A program made the translations under genes and the position numbers. A DNA stretch of 64,000 bases from Bradyrhizobium sp. CCGUVB1N3 (GTDB lineage: Bacteria > Pseudomonadota > Alphaproteobacteria > Rhizobiales > Xanthobacteraceae), in the NCBI RefSeq assembly GCF_024199925.1, contig NZ_JANADR010000001.1:930001-994000 (forward strand), in the 5' to 3' direction. Under the pieces are notes generated by a model. The model was not told the DNA's origin. It saw nothing but the letters and a program-made list of their open reading frames with translations, and did not search any database. Of this stretch, positions 43,276 to 52,586 are shown one piece after another (within the stretch, counting starts at the first letter, position 1; each line of letters starts with the position of its first letter).

Positions 43276-43308
43276 GGTCGACGCGTTGAGGTCGACGCGT
43301 TGAAGGCG
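43267..43308 (+). repeat. 14-bp tandem repeat, three units
   Basis: Units at 43267-43280, 43281-43294 and 43295-43308 follow ACGCGTTGAGGTCG with one to three changes. The stop codon of the preceding small gene lies in the first unit. Confidence 0.85.
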
Positions 43309-43319
43309 CCGACGCGCGA

Positions 43320-44438
43320 TCAGCGGGTCAGCGCGACCTGCTTGAATGAGGCGACCAGCGCCTTTTCCAGCTTGCCCTGCATTCCCAGGAGAATGCTATA
43401 GGCCTCCTCGCGCGGCATGGTCGGCCTGTACGACCGGTGCTCGATCAGCGCGGCGAAGATGTCGGAGATGGTGAGAATTCGAACGACATCCGTAATGCTG
43501 TCGGCGCAAAGCGCGTCCGGATATCCGCTGCCGTCGAGATATTCATGGTGGTGACGCACCGCATCGAGGATCTCGGGCGAGATGTTGGCATAATCCTTCA
43601 GAACCTCGTATCCAGTGACCGGATGCGTCTCGATGAGCGTGCGCTCCTCGGCGTCGAGGCGCCCCGGCTTGTCGAGAATCGTGAGCGGAATTTTCGCCTT
43701 GCCGATGTCGTGGAACATGGCCGCGGAGTACAGCCGTTCGAGGTCATCTTTCCGGACGCCCAGGCTCAGCCCGAAGTCGATGGCGACGCCCGTGACGAGC
43801 AGGCAATGCTGGTAGGTTCCCTCGTGATGGCGCCGCACTGTCGTAAGCCACTCCGACAGGCCGTGCTCGGCGATGCGGTTGGCGATCTTGCGGCCGGCCT
43901 CCTTCGCTCCGTCGACGTCGATGGTTTCACCGAGCATGACAGAGCTGAACATCGAGCCGATCGCGGCCGCGGCCGCCTCGACGGCATCGTCCGGTTGCGG
44001 TTGGCCATCGGCGGATGTGGCATCCGGGTTCGGCGACCCGAATAGCGCCGCCAGGAGCTTGGTCTGGTTGGGTGCGCCCGGCAGGACGTGCGTGGCGCCG
44101 AGGGCGTAAGCCTGCGAGATGCAAACGTGGGTGGGCGGCTCGACCAGGAAGATGCGCTTGTCCGCCTTGGCCAGCCGTGCAGCCCGTTTCTTCAGTGCCG
44201 CGATGTTATCGACGTCGCGAAGGTCAGCGCGCACGACGACAGCAAGCGGCGAGTGCGGCAGCCGTGCCTCGGCATCGAGCCGCTCGCCCGCCACGGCGAA
44301 TTTCCGTTCGACGATCGAGCAAACTCCGGCCAGCTTGTCCGAGCTGTCAGCCAGCACATGCACGAAAGCATGCGCGACCCGAGGCTCCGGGACGCTGCTT
44401 TGAGCTTTGGCTGGTGCGACGAGACTGGAACTTGGCAC
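43320..44438 (-). CDS. HD-GYP-domain phosphohydrolase, probable cyclic-di-GMP phosphodiesterase
   Basis: In this 372-residue protein the N-terminal ~120 residues look like a receiver-type alpha/beta domain (FVHVLADSSDKLAGV, AVVVRADLRDVDNI) without a clear phospho-aspartate triad. The C-terminal domain has the HD pair AAMFHDIGKAKIP, ETHPVTGYEVL and the GYP motif HHHEYLDGSGYPDAL, so it should hydrolyse cyclic-di-GMP. The start is GTG 44438, 21 bp after the PilZ gene, without a clear Shine-Dalgarno sequence. It is the last gene of a DUF2336-PilZ-HD-GYP unit, which puts degradation and sensing of the messenger in one operon. Confidence 0.88.
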   Translation of the reverse strand: MPSSSLVAPAKAQSSVPEPRVAHAFVHVLADSSDKLAGVCSIVERKFAVAGERLDAEARLPHSPLAVVVRADLRDVDNIAALKKRAARLAKADKRIFLVEPPTHVCISQAYALGATHVLPGAPNQTKLLAALFGSPNPDATSADGQPQPDDAVEAAAAAIGSMFSSVMLGETIDVDGAKEAGRKIANRIAEHGLSEWLTTVRRHHEGTYQHCLLVTGVAIDFGLSLGVRKDDLERLYSAAMFHDIGKAKIPLTILDKPGRLDAEERTLIETHPVTGYEVLKDYANISPEILDAVRHHHEYLDGSGYPDALCADSITDVVRILTISDIFAALIEHRSYRPTMPREEAYSILLGMQGKLEKALVASFKQVALTR

Positions 44439-44458
44439 GGTATGGCTTTCGGCGACGG

Positions 44459-44791
44459 CTACTTGCCCGTGCTCTTCTGCGTCGCTTGTTCGTTGCCGGC
44501 TTTCGCCGGTCCTTTCTTAGTTCCCGCCTTGACGAAGTGAATTCCCGCCATCGTTCCGTCGATCCAGACCAGTTCGCAGCGGCGATAGGCGAGGCCCGTC
44601 GAGGACAGCAGCATGAAGAATTCCCTGGCTTGCAGAACATCGAGAGTTCCCTCGACCTCGATCTTGGCGCCGCTGTCCGAAACATCAAGCAACACGCAGG
44701 AGCGGCGCCAGGTGCCGTCGGCCCCCATCAGATTGACGGCCTGCTTGTGATCCATTCGAACGCGGTGTGCTTTGCGACCGTCGAATTTCAT
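44459..44791 (-). CDS. PilZ-domain protein
   Basis: The 110-residue single-domain PilZ protein has the two cyclic-di-GMP-binding motifs. A KFDGRKAHRVRMDH stretch near the N terminus carries the RxxxR arginines, and VLLDVSDSGAKIEVEG carries the D/NxSxxG. The remaining strands (YRRCELVWIDGTMAGIHFV) complete the barrel; the tail is Lys-rich. It would bind the messenger and act on a partner. Its ATG overlaps the DUF2336 stop as ATGA (44788-44791), so the two are translationally coupled. The next gene is an HD-GYP phosphodiesterase. Confidence 0.9.
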   Translation of the reverse strand: MKFDGRKAHRVRMDHKQAVNLMGADGTWRRSCVLLDVSDSGAKIEVEGTLDVLQAREFFMLLSSTGLAYRRCELVWIDGTMAGIHFVKAGTKKGPAKAGNEQATQKSTGK

Positions 44792-45927
44792 CGGCTGGCT
44801 CCCGATTTCACACGCTTGTTGTTATTGTCAGCGGTCGCGGCGTCGGCGCCTGCGGCCATTTCCCCCCAGCGCACCGTCCACTGGCTTGTTGAAAGATAGA
44901 GCTCGTCGAACAGCTTTTGGGCGCGCTCGCGTTGTTCGTAGGAAAGGCGCGGGCCGCCGCGATTGCAGAGGATGGCGAGCGTCGTCTGCCAGTTCAGGCG
45001 GGAGGCGCGGCAGGCCATGACCAGCGCTTCGCAATCCTCGTCTGTGATAATCTTTTCAATCACGTCAATCGGCGCACCCGACAGCACCGAGAGCGAGGCG
45101 ATCAGATTGGCCGCCTCGCCGCGGATCGCGAAGCGGTTGATGGTCGAGTCGTTGAGCTTGCCGACGCGGTTGAGCGCGACGACGGACAGCCGCGCTTCGG
45201 AATAGTCGATCGATGACGGCAGCTTCGACCGTGCCGCGGTCGGCGTCGGACACAGCACGGTCTCGATCCGCTCGCGCAAGGCGGGGGCGGCAGCATCAAG
45301 TATGGAGGCTCTCGCGTCCGGCGTCAGCCTGGGAAAGAGCCCGCGGACGACCTTGTCGGGCGTGTCGGGCCGGAATGCCAGTGCCCTTGCGATCTCGCTG
45401 TCATGTTCGGCCCTGGCGATCAGCATGGCATAGCCCGCGGCGGAAAAAGCGGCGCCCGTATTGTTCACCAGCGCGCGGCCGACATTCTTGCCGCCGCGCT
45501 TCAGCAGGATGTCCGTCAGGGCCGGGCAGACTGCGTGCCGGCCTGCGATCGCCAGCAGGTGCTGTTCCCCGCGCGATGTTGCGACCGCTTCGAGATCGCA
45601 TTCCGAGATCGCGCGCGATTTGAGAAGCAGTGGTCCTGCGACCGTCGGGTCGTCGTGAAGGACGAGGCGCCGCGACGTCTCCCTCGGAGCCAGATTGAGA
45701 TCGACCAGCACGGCGCTCAGTTGCGAAAGCGCGTTCGCTTCGATGCGGTCGGCAATGCGAAGCAAGACCTCGTCGAGCGCATTGATCTCCTGCTCCTGAA
45801 GACGATCACGGCTCGCCGCAAGCAGGTCCGTCGTCCGCCACAGCATTCGGACGCGACGATCGTGGGGGCAACCCGCGATGGTGCTCTCGAGTTCAGCAAC
45901 AATGTCAGCAGGCAAAATGGCATTCAT
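44788..45927 (-). CDS. DUF2336 protein
   Basis: The 379-residue, largely helical protein has the DUF2336 pattern: RMLWRTTDLLAASRDRLQEQEINALDEVLLRIADRIEANALSQLSAVL, then repeated HEAT-like segments such as HDDPTVAGPLLLKSRAISECDLEAVA and RPDTPDKVVRGLFPRL. It has no catalytic motif. DUF2336 proteins occur near PilZ and two-component genes in alphaproteobacteria, and a scaffold or adaptor role is likely but unproven. It heads an operon with PilZ and HD-GYP genes. Confidence 0.88.
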   Translation of the reverse strand: MNAILPADIVAELESTIAGCPHDRRVRMLWRTTDLLAASRDRLQEQEINALDEVLLRIADRIEANALSQLSAVLVDLNLAPRETSRRLVLHDDPTVAGPLLLKSRAISECDLEAVATSRGEQHLLAIAGRHAVCPALTDILLKRGGKNVGRALVNNTGAAFSAAGYAMLIARAEHDSEIARALAFRPDTPDKVVRGLFPRLTPDARASILDAAAPALRERIETVLCPTPTAARSKLPSSIDYSEARLSVVALNRVGKLNDSTINRFAIRGEAANLIASLSVLSGAPIDVIEKIITDEDCEALVMACRASRLNWQTTLAILCNRGGPRLSYEQRERAQKLFDELYLSTSQWTVRWGEMAAGADAATADNNNKRVKSGASR

Positions 45928-46217
45928 GGCGGGCCTGATCCGCTAAACGACAGTATTTGTACGGGATCAATTGCGCGCCAAAGTTGTTAACATCAGATAT
46001 ACAGAATCGCTCGACGGTGCCATCGCACCGTGATTTGAATTTGAATCGATATCGAAATTCGGCAGACTAAGCCAACGTCAGTTGTTCTTTTGAGAGGGAT
46101 GCATCCCAACTGATCCGGAGAGATGTTGGGATTCGATCGAGGGGAAAACGGAGGGAACCGTCCGGAGTGTGACTGGACGCGCGTCATCCGCTGGCGCGAT
46201 TTTTCAAGATATTTGCG

Positions 46218-47165
46218 ATGAGCATCAGTCAGGGCGCGCCGTTGCAGGCGCCGAAGATATTCCGTTTCAACGACGTTGATGAGTTCCGCAGTTCGATACG
46301 AGGCCTGGACGTCGTGTTCACGCCGCTCGTGCGGAAGATCGCGGCCGAGCAGACCATCCTGAATCTGCCGGGCTGCGACGTCAATTTCACGAAATCCTTT
46401 CCGCGCATCGTCGATGCGCGACTCGCCGGGAATTGCACGGCGATCGGCTTCACGATGGATGACCACGAGGTTCCGATCCGCTTCAACGGCGCGCAGCGGG
46501 ACCGGACGGCTATCGTCATCGGCCGCGGTGGTGCTGCCTACAACACGGTCGAGCAGGTCGAGCGGCAGATTGCTTCGGTGATGTTCACGCCTGAGGTGAG
46601 GGGGCGCGGCTGGCCGGAAACGACGACGAACTTCCGGATATTTGAAACCAGCACGCTCGCGCTCGACCGGCTGCGCAGCCTCATCAGGGAAGTGCTGGCC
46701 GCGGCGTCGGAACCCGTCGATGCCGTCGAGTGGCGGATGAAGGCGTCGGCAATGAGGGAATCCCTGCTTGCCGCCGTCGATGCGGCGTTTGCCAGCGTCG
46801 TTCCGGCGCCCTGGACCGCACGGGCCAATGACGAGCGGCACTTCAGGACGTTCCGAGACATCCATGCGCTCCTACTGGATGATCTCGCTCAACCCATCTA
46901 CAGCGAGGAGTTGGCCAAGAAACTCGGCCTGTCCGTGCGCAGCATGCATGATGCGGTCCAGCGCTATCAAGGCATGAGCCTGCACCGCTATTTGCGGCTG
47001 TGGCGGCTCTGGCTCGTACGCAAACGGCTGCTTGCGGGGCCTGAGAGCGTGAAGGCTGCTGCGCTTGCCTTCGGCTTCTGGCACCTCAGCGACTTCTCGA
47101 GAAGCTATCGGCAACGGTTCGGCGAAACGCCGTCGCAGACGCTGGAGCGCGCCCGAAAGGCCTGA
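46218..47165 (+). CDS. AraC-family transcriptional regulator
   Basis: The 315-residue protein has an N-terminal AraC-binding-like beta domain (AEQTILNLPGCDVNFTKSFP and FNGAQRDRTAIVIGRGGAAYN). The C-terminal double helix-turn-helix reads QPIYSEELAKKLGLSVRSMHDAVQRYQGMSLHRYLRLWRLWLVRKRLL, then VKAAALAFGFWHLSDFSRSYRQRFGETPSQTL, a textbook AraC signature. The effector is unknown. It is followed 61 bp later by an FMN reductase gene on the same strand, a possible target. The ATG 46218 has no clear Shine-Dalgarno sequence. The 290-bp region upstream contains no other gene. Confidence 0.9.
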   Translation: MSISQGAPLQAPKIFRFNDVDEFRSSIRGLDVVFTPLVRKIAAEQTILNLPGCDVNFTKSFPRIVDARLAGNCTAIGFTMDDHEVPIRFNGAQRDRTAIVIGRGGAAYNTVEQVERQIASVMFTPEVRGRGWPETTTNFRIFETSTLALDRLRSLIREVLAAASEPVDAVEWRMKASAMRESLLAAVDAAFASVVPAPWTARANDERHFRTFRDIHALLLDDLAQPIYSEELAKKLGLSVRSMHDAVQRYQGMSLHRYLRLWRLWLVRKRLLAGPESVKAAALAFGFWHLSDFSRSYRQRFGETPSQTLERARKA

Positions 47166-47226
47166 CCTTTCGTCGCGGCTTTCGTGAATAGTTCGGCATT
47201 ACGCTTCATGCTAGGATGCGCCCATC

Positions 47227-47817
47227 ATGGGCAATCGCATCCTCGTCTTCTACGGCTCCTACCGCTCCGACCGTATGGGCATTCGTCTGGCGCATTTCGT
47301 CGTCAGCGGTTTGCAGAGCCGCGGCGATGACGTCACCTTCATCGACGCCAAGGCGGTCGGCCTTCCCATGCTCGACCGCATGTACAAGGAGCATCCCAAA
47401 GGGGAGGCGCCAGAGGCCCTGGAGAGGCTCGCCGCGCAGATCCGAGATGCCGACGGCTTTGTGTTCGTCACCGGCGAATACAATTGGGGTATTCAGCCAG
47501 GGTTGAAGAACCTCACTGACCATTTTCTCGAGGAATGGTTCTGGCGCCCGGCCGCAGTCGTCAGCTACTCGGCCGGTCGCTTCTCCGGCGCACGCGCCGC
47601 AACCGCCTGGCACGGCACGCTGTCGGAAATGGGCATGGTGGTGATATCGAGCACGATCGCGGTCGGTCCGATTGCCCAGACGCTGTCGGCCGAGGGCGAG
47701 CCGACGGGCGAGGGCGGCAAGGCGCTGGAGCGCTCGTTCCCGCGCTTTGCCGACGATCTCACCTGGTGGGTCGAAGCTGCCAAGGCACAGCGCGCGCGCA
47801 AGCAGCCGCCGTACTAA
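47227..47817 (+). CDS. NAD(P)H-dependent FMN reductase-family protein
   Basis: The 196-residue flavodoxin-fold protein has ILVFYGSYRSDRMGIRLAHFVVSGL (FMN phosphate loop), DADGFVFVTGEYNWGIQPGLKNLTDHFLEEWFWRPAAVVSYSAGRFSGARAA with the GEYNWGIQPGLKN core of the NADPH-dependent FMN reductase (PF03358) family. It reduces FMN, quinones or azo compounds. The preceding AraC-type gene may control it. A dispersed repeat follows the stop. Confidence 0.88.
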   Translation: MGNRILVFYGSYRSDRMGIRLAHFVVSGLQSRGDDVTFIDAKAVGLPMLDRMYKEHPKGEAPEALERLAAQIRDADGFVFVTGEYNWGIQPGLKNLTDHFLEEWFWRPAAVVSYSAGRFSGARAATAWHGTLSEMGMVVISSTIAVGPIAQTLSAEGEPTGEGGKALERSFPRFADDLTWWVEAAKAQRARKQPPY

Positions 47818-47820
47818 AGG

Positions 47821-47960
47821 CGCTAGCCCTACTGAGGAGCCCGCAAGAGCGGGCGTCGCGAAGGATGGCCGAGGGCGAGATGCGGGCCTTGATGGTTCGC
47901 CCGGCGATGCGCAGCATCGTCCGGAGACGCGCTTCGCGCTCCTCACCAGAGGGGTCTTAT
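47821..47960. repeat. Dispersed palindromic repeat
   Basis: The stretch contains CTGAGGAGCCCGCAAGAGCG, CGTCGCGAAGGATGG and a mirrored GCGCTTCGCGCTCCTCAC, the wording of a very common Bradyrhizobium intergenic element ('ctgaggagc...gcgaaggatg'). It lies between the convergent FMN-reductase and chemoreceptor genes. Confidence 0.6.
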
Positions 47961-47971
47961 GACGCAGTAGC

Positions 47972-50056
47972 CTACGCAGCCCTGACTTCGCTGAGGAAGC
48001 GGTTGACCTGGCCGGCAAGGTCGCGCGACTGCGAGGACAGCTGCTCGGCCGCACCCAGCACCTGATTGGCGGCAGCTCCGGTATCGTCGGCGGCGCGCTG
48101 CACGCCGGTGATGTTGGAATTGACCTCCTGGGTGCCGCGCGCGGCCTCCTGGACGCTGCGCGAAATTTCCTTGGTCGCCGAACCCTGCTCTTCGATCGCA
48201 GCCGCGATCGCAGTGCCGATCTGATCGATCTCGGCAATAACGTCGGCGACGTTGCGGATCGCGACGACCGTCTCGTCGCTCGCGGACTGGATCGCGGAAA
48301 TCTGCTCGGAGATTTCGGTCGTCGCCTTCGCGGTCTGTCCCGCCAGCGATTTGACCTCGGAGGCGACCACGGCAAAGCCGCGGCCGGCGTCACCGGCGCG
48401 CGCCGCCTCGATGGTCGCGTTCAGCGCCAGCAGGTTGGTCTGCTCGGCGATGCTCTGGATCAGCGTAACGACGTCGCCGATCCTCTGCGCGCCCTCGGCA
48501 AGGGTGCGGGCGGTATCGCCGGTGCGGCGCGCATTGTCGACGGCGCGCGCCGCGATCTCGGTGGACTGGGCGACCTGGCGACCGATCTCGGCGATCGAGG
48601 AGGTGAGCTCCTCGGTCGCGCTCGCAACCGTCTGCACGTTGGTCGAGGTCTGTTCGGAGGCGGCCGCAACGACCGCGGCCTGGCTGTTGGTCGCGGACGC
48701 CGTCGAGGTCATCGACTGCGCCGTGCTTTCCATCGTGGCCGATGCCGAGGACAGGCCGCCGACGAGCTCGGAGACCTTGGCCTCGAAGGCGCGGGTGAGC
48801 TCGTCGAGGATCTGCGCCCGACGCATCTTGCCGTCGTTCTCGGCCTGCTTCTCGGCCGCGAGCTGCTCGGCCTTGATCATGTTGTCCTTGAAGACCTGAA
48901 CGGCGGCGGCCATCGCGCCGATTTCGTCGGAGCGCGCGGCGCCCGGAATTTCGTCCGCCATCTCGCCGGCGGCGAGGCGCGACATCCGCGTCGTCAGGTT
49001 GACGATCGGCGCGCAGACGCGGCGGCGGACCATGACGATCAGCCCGACGCTCGCGACGAGCACGGCTGCAAGGCCCGAGAGCGCGATCGCGAAGCTCAGC
49101 CGGGCGGCGGCCGAGGCGGTACCGAGGATCTGCTCGGCATTCTCGTAGAAGGCCTCGCGGACGCCGATGACGGCACCAAGGCCGCGCTGCGAGCCGGCAT
49201 AGAAGGCGTCGACGTCGATGTCGTATTTGCCGCTCGCGCCGCCGTCCTTGACGAGCTTGAGGTCGCGGCCAAAGCCCTCGACATAGTCGGAATTCATCTT
49301 CTCGAGCGCGGCCGCGACGTTGGCCGGTGTGGTCGGATTGCCGCGCAATTCCTGGAGCGACATCAGGATCTGGTCGTTGCGGCCCTGCGTGCGGCTGATA
49401 TCGATTTTCTCGGCCTCCGTCGCCGCTTTCTTGGAGCCGACGAGGTTCTTGTGCAGGCTCGCATTCAGCCCGCCGACGTCGCGCAGCGCCCAGGCGACGT
49501 TGGCGTAGCTCGCCTGGCGATAGGCATCGCCATTGAGGATGGCCATGCGGCGGACCTGTTCGTTGAGCAGCGCCGTGACGCCGTTGTTGAACACGGCATT
49601 GTCGGCGACGATCTTGCGCGCAGCGTCCTTGCGGGCGTCGGCAGGTCCCTCGATCGCCTTGTCGATGGCCTCGCGCAGGGCGGAGAACTTCGCATTCAGC
49701 GCATCGATGCTGCTCGCGATGGTGTTGCCGTCGTCGAGGCCGCCCGGAAGTTGCTCCTTGCGCAGCGCGTTCATTTTGTCGCGGGCGCCATCCGTCAGCT
49801 TGCGCAGCTTCTCGTGCTCGGCGCGCATCGCGGGGTCGACCGTCGCCGGGCCGTAGAGAATGTTGGTGGCGTAGCCGCGCTCGGGATTGAGATAGCGCGG
49901 GATATCGCCGACCGCGCGCACGATCTGGAGCCTGTCTCGCGCCTCCGCGATCCGGTCCATGGTCTGATATTTGGTCACGGCGACATAGACGGCGAGGCCG
50001 CCGCCGACGGTCGACAGCGAGACGATGGCGGCAGTCAGAAGCGTACCGATTTTCAT
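47972..50056 (-). CDS. Methyl-accepting chemotaxis protein
   Basis: In this 694-residue transducer, a first membrane helix (residues 3-25, [26 protein letters not shown]) is followed by a ~300-residue periplasmic helical sensor rich in Ala, Asp and Lys. The second helix ([22 protein letters not shown]) leads into a HAMP domain ([28 protein letters not shown]). The cytoplasmic methyl-accepting domain has the conserved hairpin [34 protein letters not shown]. The ligand cannot be read. ATG 50056 places the first helix at the N terminus; the longer frame is spurious. No che genes are adjacent. Confidence 0.93.
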   Translation of the reverse strand: MKIGTLLTAAIVSLSTVGGGLAVYVAVTKYQTMDRIAEARDRLQIVRAVGDIPRYLNPERGYATNILYGPATVDPAMRAEHEKLRKLTDGARDKMNALRKEQLPGGLDDGNTIASSIDALNAKFSALREAIDKAIEGPADARKDAARKIVADNAVFNNGVTALLNEQVRRMAILNGDAYRQASYANVAWALRDVGGLNASLHKNLVGSKKAATEAEKIDISRTQGRNDQILMSLQELRGNPTTPANVAAALEKMNSDYVEGFGRDLKLVKDGGASGKYDIDVDAFYAGSQRGLGAVIGVREAFYENAEQILGTASAAARLSFAIALSGLAAVLVASVGLIVMVRRRVCAPIVNLTTRMSRLAAGEMADEIPGAARSDEIGAMAAAVQVFKDNMIKAEQLAAEKQAENDGKMRRAQILDELTRAFEAKVSELVGGLSSASATMESTAQSMTSTASATNSQAAVVAAASEQTSTNVQTVASATEELTSSIAEIGRQVAQSTEIAARAVDNARRTGDTARTLAEGAQRIGDVVTLIQSIAEQTNLLALNATIEAARAGDAGRGFAVVASEVKSLAGQTAKATTEISEQISAIQSASDETVVAIRNVADVIAEIDQIGTAIAAAIEEQGSATKEISRSVQEAARGTQEVNSNITGVQRAADDTGAAANQVLGAAEQLSSQSRDLAGQVNRFLSEVRAA

Positions 50057-50153
50057 GGGTCGTCCGGCAATGGTCGCGGGTAAAAATCGCTCCAGAGGGT
50101 ATGCGGGTCCGCTTAATCCGGGGTTTACGATGGGAGGCGCAGGCCTCAGTCGG

Positions 50154-50594
50154 TCAGCCCGCGCTGCGGTCCATTGCCGCGAGGATATCGAGCGTCGCGC
50201 CATCGCGCTCGCCGGCAAAATAGTGGGCGAGCGCCTGGCCGAAGATCGCTTCATCCGACATGGATCCGAACAGCGTCATCGATGAGCGGAACTTGACGTC
50301 GTCAGGCGCGCCGAGGATCGCGTTGATGCTGCGGCCCTTCACCGCGAGCACGAGGCTGGTGCACTCGATGAGGCGCGGTCCGAGCACGGGGTGGGCGAGG
50401 TAGGCCTCGGCCTCTGCCCGGGAGCCGATGGCATAGCGCTGCGACATGGCGCTGAAGCCGAGCCCTGCCAGTTGCGGGAAGATGAACCACATCCAGTGGC
50501 TGCGCTTCCGCCCCGCCGAAAGCTCCCCGATGACCCCCGGATAAACGTCGTTCTGGGCCTGGATGAAGCGTTTGAGGTCAAAAGGATCGCTCAT
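50154..50594 (-). CDS. DUF1810 protein
   Basis: The 146-residue protein begins [44 protein letters not shown], the DUF1810 signature including [10 protein letters not shown]. It continues with [16 protein letters not shown] and [14 protein letters not shown]. It is a small cytosolic fold whose function is not firmly assigned; some relatives are linked to ADP-ribose or calpastatin-like annotation. The gene lies 97 bp upstream of the chemoreceptor on the same strand and is probably a separate unit. Confidence 0.9.
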   Translation of the reverse strand: MSDPFDLKRFIQAQNDVYPGVIGELSAGRKRSHWMWFIFPQLAGLGFSAMSQRYAIGSRAEAEAYLAHPVLGPRLIECTSLVLAVKGRSINAILGAPDDVKFRSSMTLFGSMSDEAIFGQALAHYFAGERDGATLDILAAMDRSAG

Positions 50595-50734
50595 TTAACC
50601 GCCTCCGGCTAGCGCCCCGGCCGCGATTATGCCTAACTTTTGGCTCCTGATGTGGTAGCTGGTATAGAGTCTCGAAGGGGTTGGGCACCCCAAGGGGTTC
50701 GAGACGGGGTTGAGCGGGTCGATTTGGGGATCTG

Positions 50735-51763
50735 ATGGTTTCCGACGCAGCACGGGCCAAGAAGCTCTTGTCGCGCCGCCGTATTGGGCGGTCGGAGACA
50801 ATTTTGCTGTCTTTGGCCGCCCTGGCGCTGTCGGTCGGCGCGGCGGCCTGGATCGCCTCTGGCAACGAGACCGCCTCGCTCGCCTCCGCCGCCTTGCCGC
50901 CCAGCGGCCCAACGACCTCCTTTGACGATCGGTTCCAGCCCAGTTCGCCGGCGCGCGACGCCGGCTTGCGCCCCGCCGAGCGCTCGGCGGTCAGCATGCT
51001 CCAGCTCAAGCTCCGCGACGCCAAGGCACTGCTCGCCCAGCAGCTCGTCCGTGACGAATGGCGCTCGACCCTGACCGAGGACGACAAGCAGGTGGCCGAG
51101 GCGGCGGCGCCGCAATCGCAGAAGCCCGACGTCCCGATGCCCCGGTCGCGCCCGGTCCAGGCCGATTTCGCCTCCCAGGTCGCCTCCAGCCAGGCCTTCG
51201 CCGATTCCCTGCCGAAGGGCGACAACCGCAGCCTGATGCAAAAATTCTCCGACATGTTCCCGGGCAAGATCAGGCTCGCCTCGCTGACGCCCGACAGCGG
51301 CCTGTTCCGCCAGGGACCTGACCTCGCCGCGCTCGGCTATGATTCGCAGACCGCCGTCTACGACATCTCGGCGAAGGCGGTGTACCTGCCGAGCGGCGTG
51401 GCGCTCGAAGCGCATTCCGGCATGGGCTCGATGATGGACGACCCCGGCCATGTCGACCAGCGCATGGTCGGCGCGACCCCGCCGGCGACCTACGAGCTGA
51501 AACCGCGTGAGAAACTATTCCATGGCGTGCGCGCGCTCCGCATGACGCCGGTCGATGGGACCAGCGCCCTTGGCCGCGTCGGGCTGCTCACGCACAGCTA
51601 CATGCTCGGACCGCGCGGCGACTCCAACGGCTGCGTCTCGATCAAGTTCTACGATCGTTTCCTGAAGGCCTATGACGACGGCGAGATCAATCGCCTGATC
51701 GTCGTGCCGAACTTGAAGGGCGCCACGTCGGTGTCGCAGCGCGCATCGGCTTCGGACTCCTGA
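50735..51763 (+). CDS. Tlde1-like (DUF2778) L,D-transpeptidase-type protein with N-terminal anchor
   Basis: The 342-residue protein has a membrane helix after a basic N terminus (ILLSLAALALSVGAAAWIASG) and a long, probably disordered Pro/Ala-rich stretch (residues ~45-150). Its C-terminal domain is similar to DUF2778/Tlde1. The catalytic pattern H-x-GxxSxGC is seen in LLTHSYMLGPRGDSNGCVSIKFYDRF (about residue 303). Tlde1 is known as a type VI effector attacking peptidoglycan in Salmonella, but the anchored form here with no type VI genes nearby more likely modifies the cell's own wall. ATG 50735 follows GGGGA. Confidence 0.82.
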   Translation: MVSDAARAKKLLSRRRIGRSETILLSLAALALSVGAAAWIASGNETASLASAALPPSGPTTSFDDRFQPSSPARDAGLRPAERSAVSMLQLKLRDAKALLAQQLVRDEWRSTLTEDDKQVAEAAAPQSQKPDVPMPRSRPVQADFASQVASSQAFADSLPKGDNRSLMQKFSDMFPGKIRLASLTPDSGLFRQGPDLAALGYDSQTAVYDISAKAVYLPSGVALEAHSGMGSMMDDPGHVDQRMVGATPPATYELKPREKLFHGVRALRMTPVDGTSALGRVGLLTHSYMLGPRGDSNGCVSIKFYDRFLKAYDDGEINRLIVVPNLKGATSVSQRASASDS

Positions 51764-51829
51764 AGTCTGAACAAGCGGCGAGGGCTGCTGTTTTCCCTTC
51801 GTTAAGCCGTTCTCGTGCAGAAGCAGCCC

Positions 51830-52087
51830 ATGATCGATCCATCCAGTTCCGACACCCCGCTGCGCACGACGTTCAAGATTCGCCTGAACGGCAATACGCT
51901 GGCGATCGCGTCCGTCGGACAGGCCTATCAATTCCTCACCAACTACAATTCGATGGAATGGATGGAATACCGTTCGCTGCATGAGGAAGCGGTTGCCGCG
52001 CTCGAAGGCGCCGCCGAGAACGCGATGCTTGCGGTGCAGGCGACGAACGCCGTGCGCGCGCTGTTTGTGAGCGCAAAGCTGCTCTGA
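51830..52087 (+). CDS. DUF982 protein
   Basis: The 85-residue protein contains LRTTFKIRLNGNTLAIASVGQAYQFLTNYNSMEWMEYRSLHEEAVAALEGAAENAMLAVQATNAVRALFVSA. The pattern of DUF982 is visible as V.....A..FL...W......H..A...C/A..A..G....A...F..A. This small cytosolic family is expanded in rhizobia and has no known function. ATG 51830 is preferred to GTG 51815, which lacks a better site. It follows the Tlde1-like gene by 66 bp on the same strand. Confidence 0.82.
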   Translation: MIDPSSSDTPLRTTFKIRLNGNTLAIASVGQAYQFLTNYNSMEWMEYRSLHEEAVAALEGAAENAMLAVQATNAVRALFVSAKLL

Positions 52088-52586
52088 ACGGGTGTTCGCG
52101 CATGAAGATGCGGATGAAGTAGCAAGCCGTCGCCCACACTCACTCTCGCGCATGCTCCGTGCGGGAGCATTGCGCGCAGGGCTTTTTTTGCGACGGCCTT
52201 GGACGATCGGTGCCTGTCGTCTCCGCGGCAATCGTCGTCACCATTGAAGTCGTGGTCGCCACCCGGCTTGAACTGCGGGAGCGCGCGTTCGGCGAATTGC
52301 AGGGGGCGCTGTCGGTCTTTGTCGATGAGCCCTGAGCACTGAAGCTGTAGCCCGGGCACCGCGAGCTGTGGAGCGAGTCGAAAGCGATTCGTTGTTGCCC
52401 GCTCGCAATGACGAGATTGGGCCACGTACTTGCCACACACTTGCTCTCGTCGCCCGGCTTGATCAAGCGGGGTGAGCGTATCCCGCGCCTCAGCATCACC
52501 CACTTGAGATCACGGAGAAATTAACCGGCCGTTAACCATCTCGGTCGCATCGTTAACCATTCAATAACAAGGACGAGTCGGCAGCC
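52088..52586. other. 499-bp non-coding stretch with dispersed-repeat wording
   Basis: No frame is convincing. A hairpin TCGCGCATGCTCCGTGCGGG lies near 52144, and the part around 52340-52440 (CCCGGGCACCGCGAGCTGTG, CCGCTCGCAATGACGAG) resembles dispersed intergenic repeats of Bradyrhizobium. The final 60 bp are AT-richer, with two GTTAACCAT copies (52532-52560), and probably contain the min operon promoter. Confidence 0.5.
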
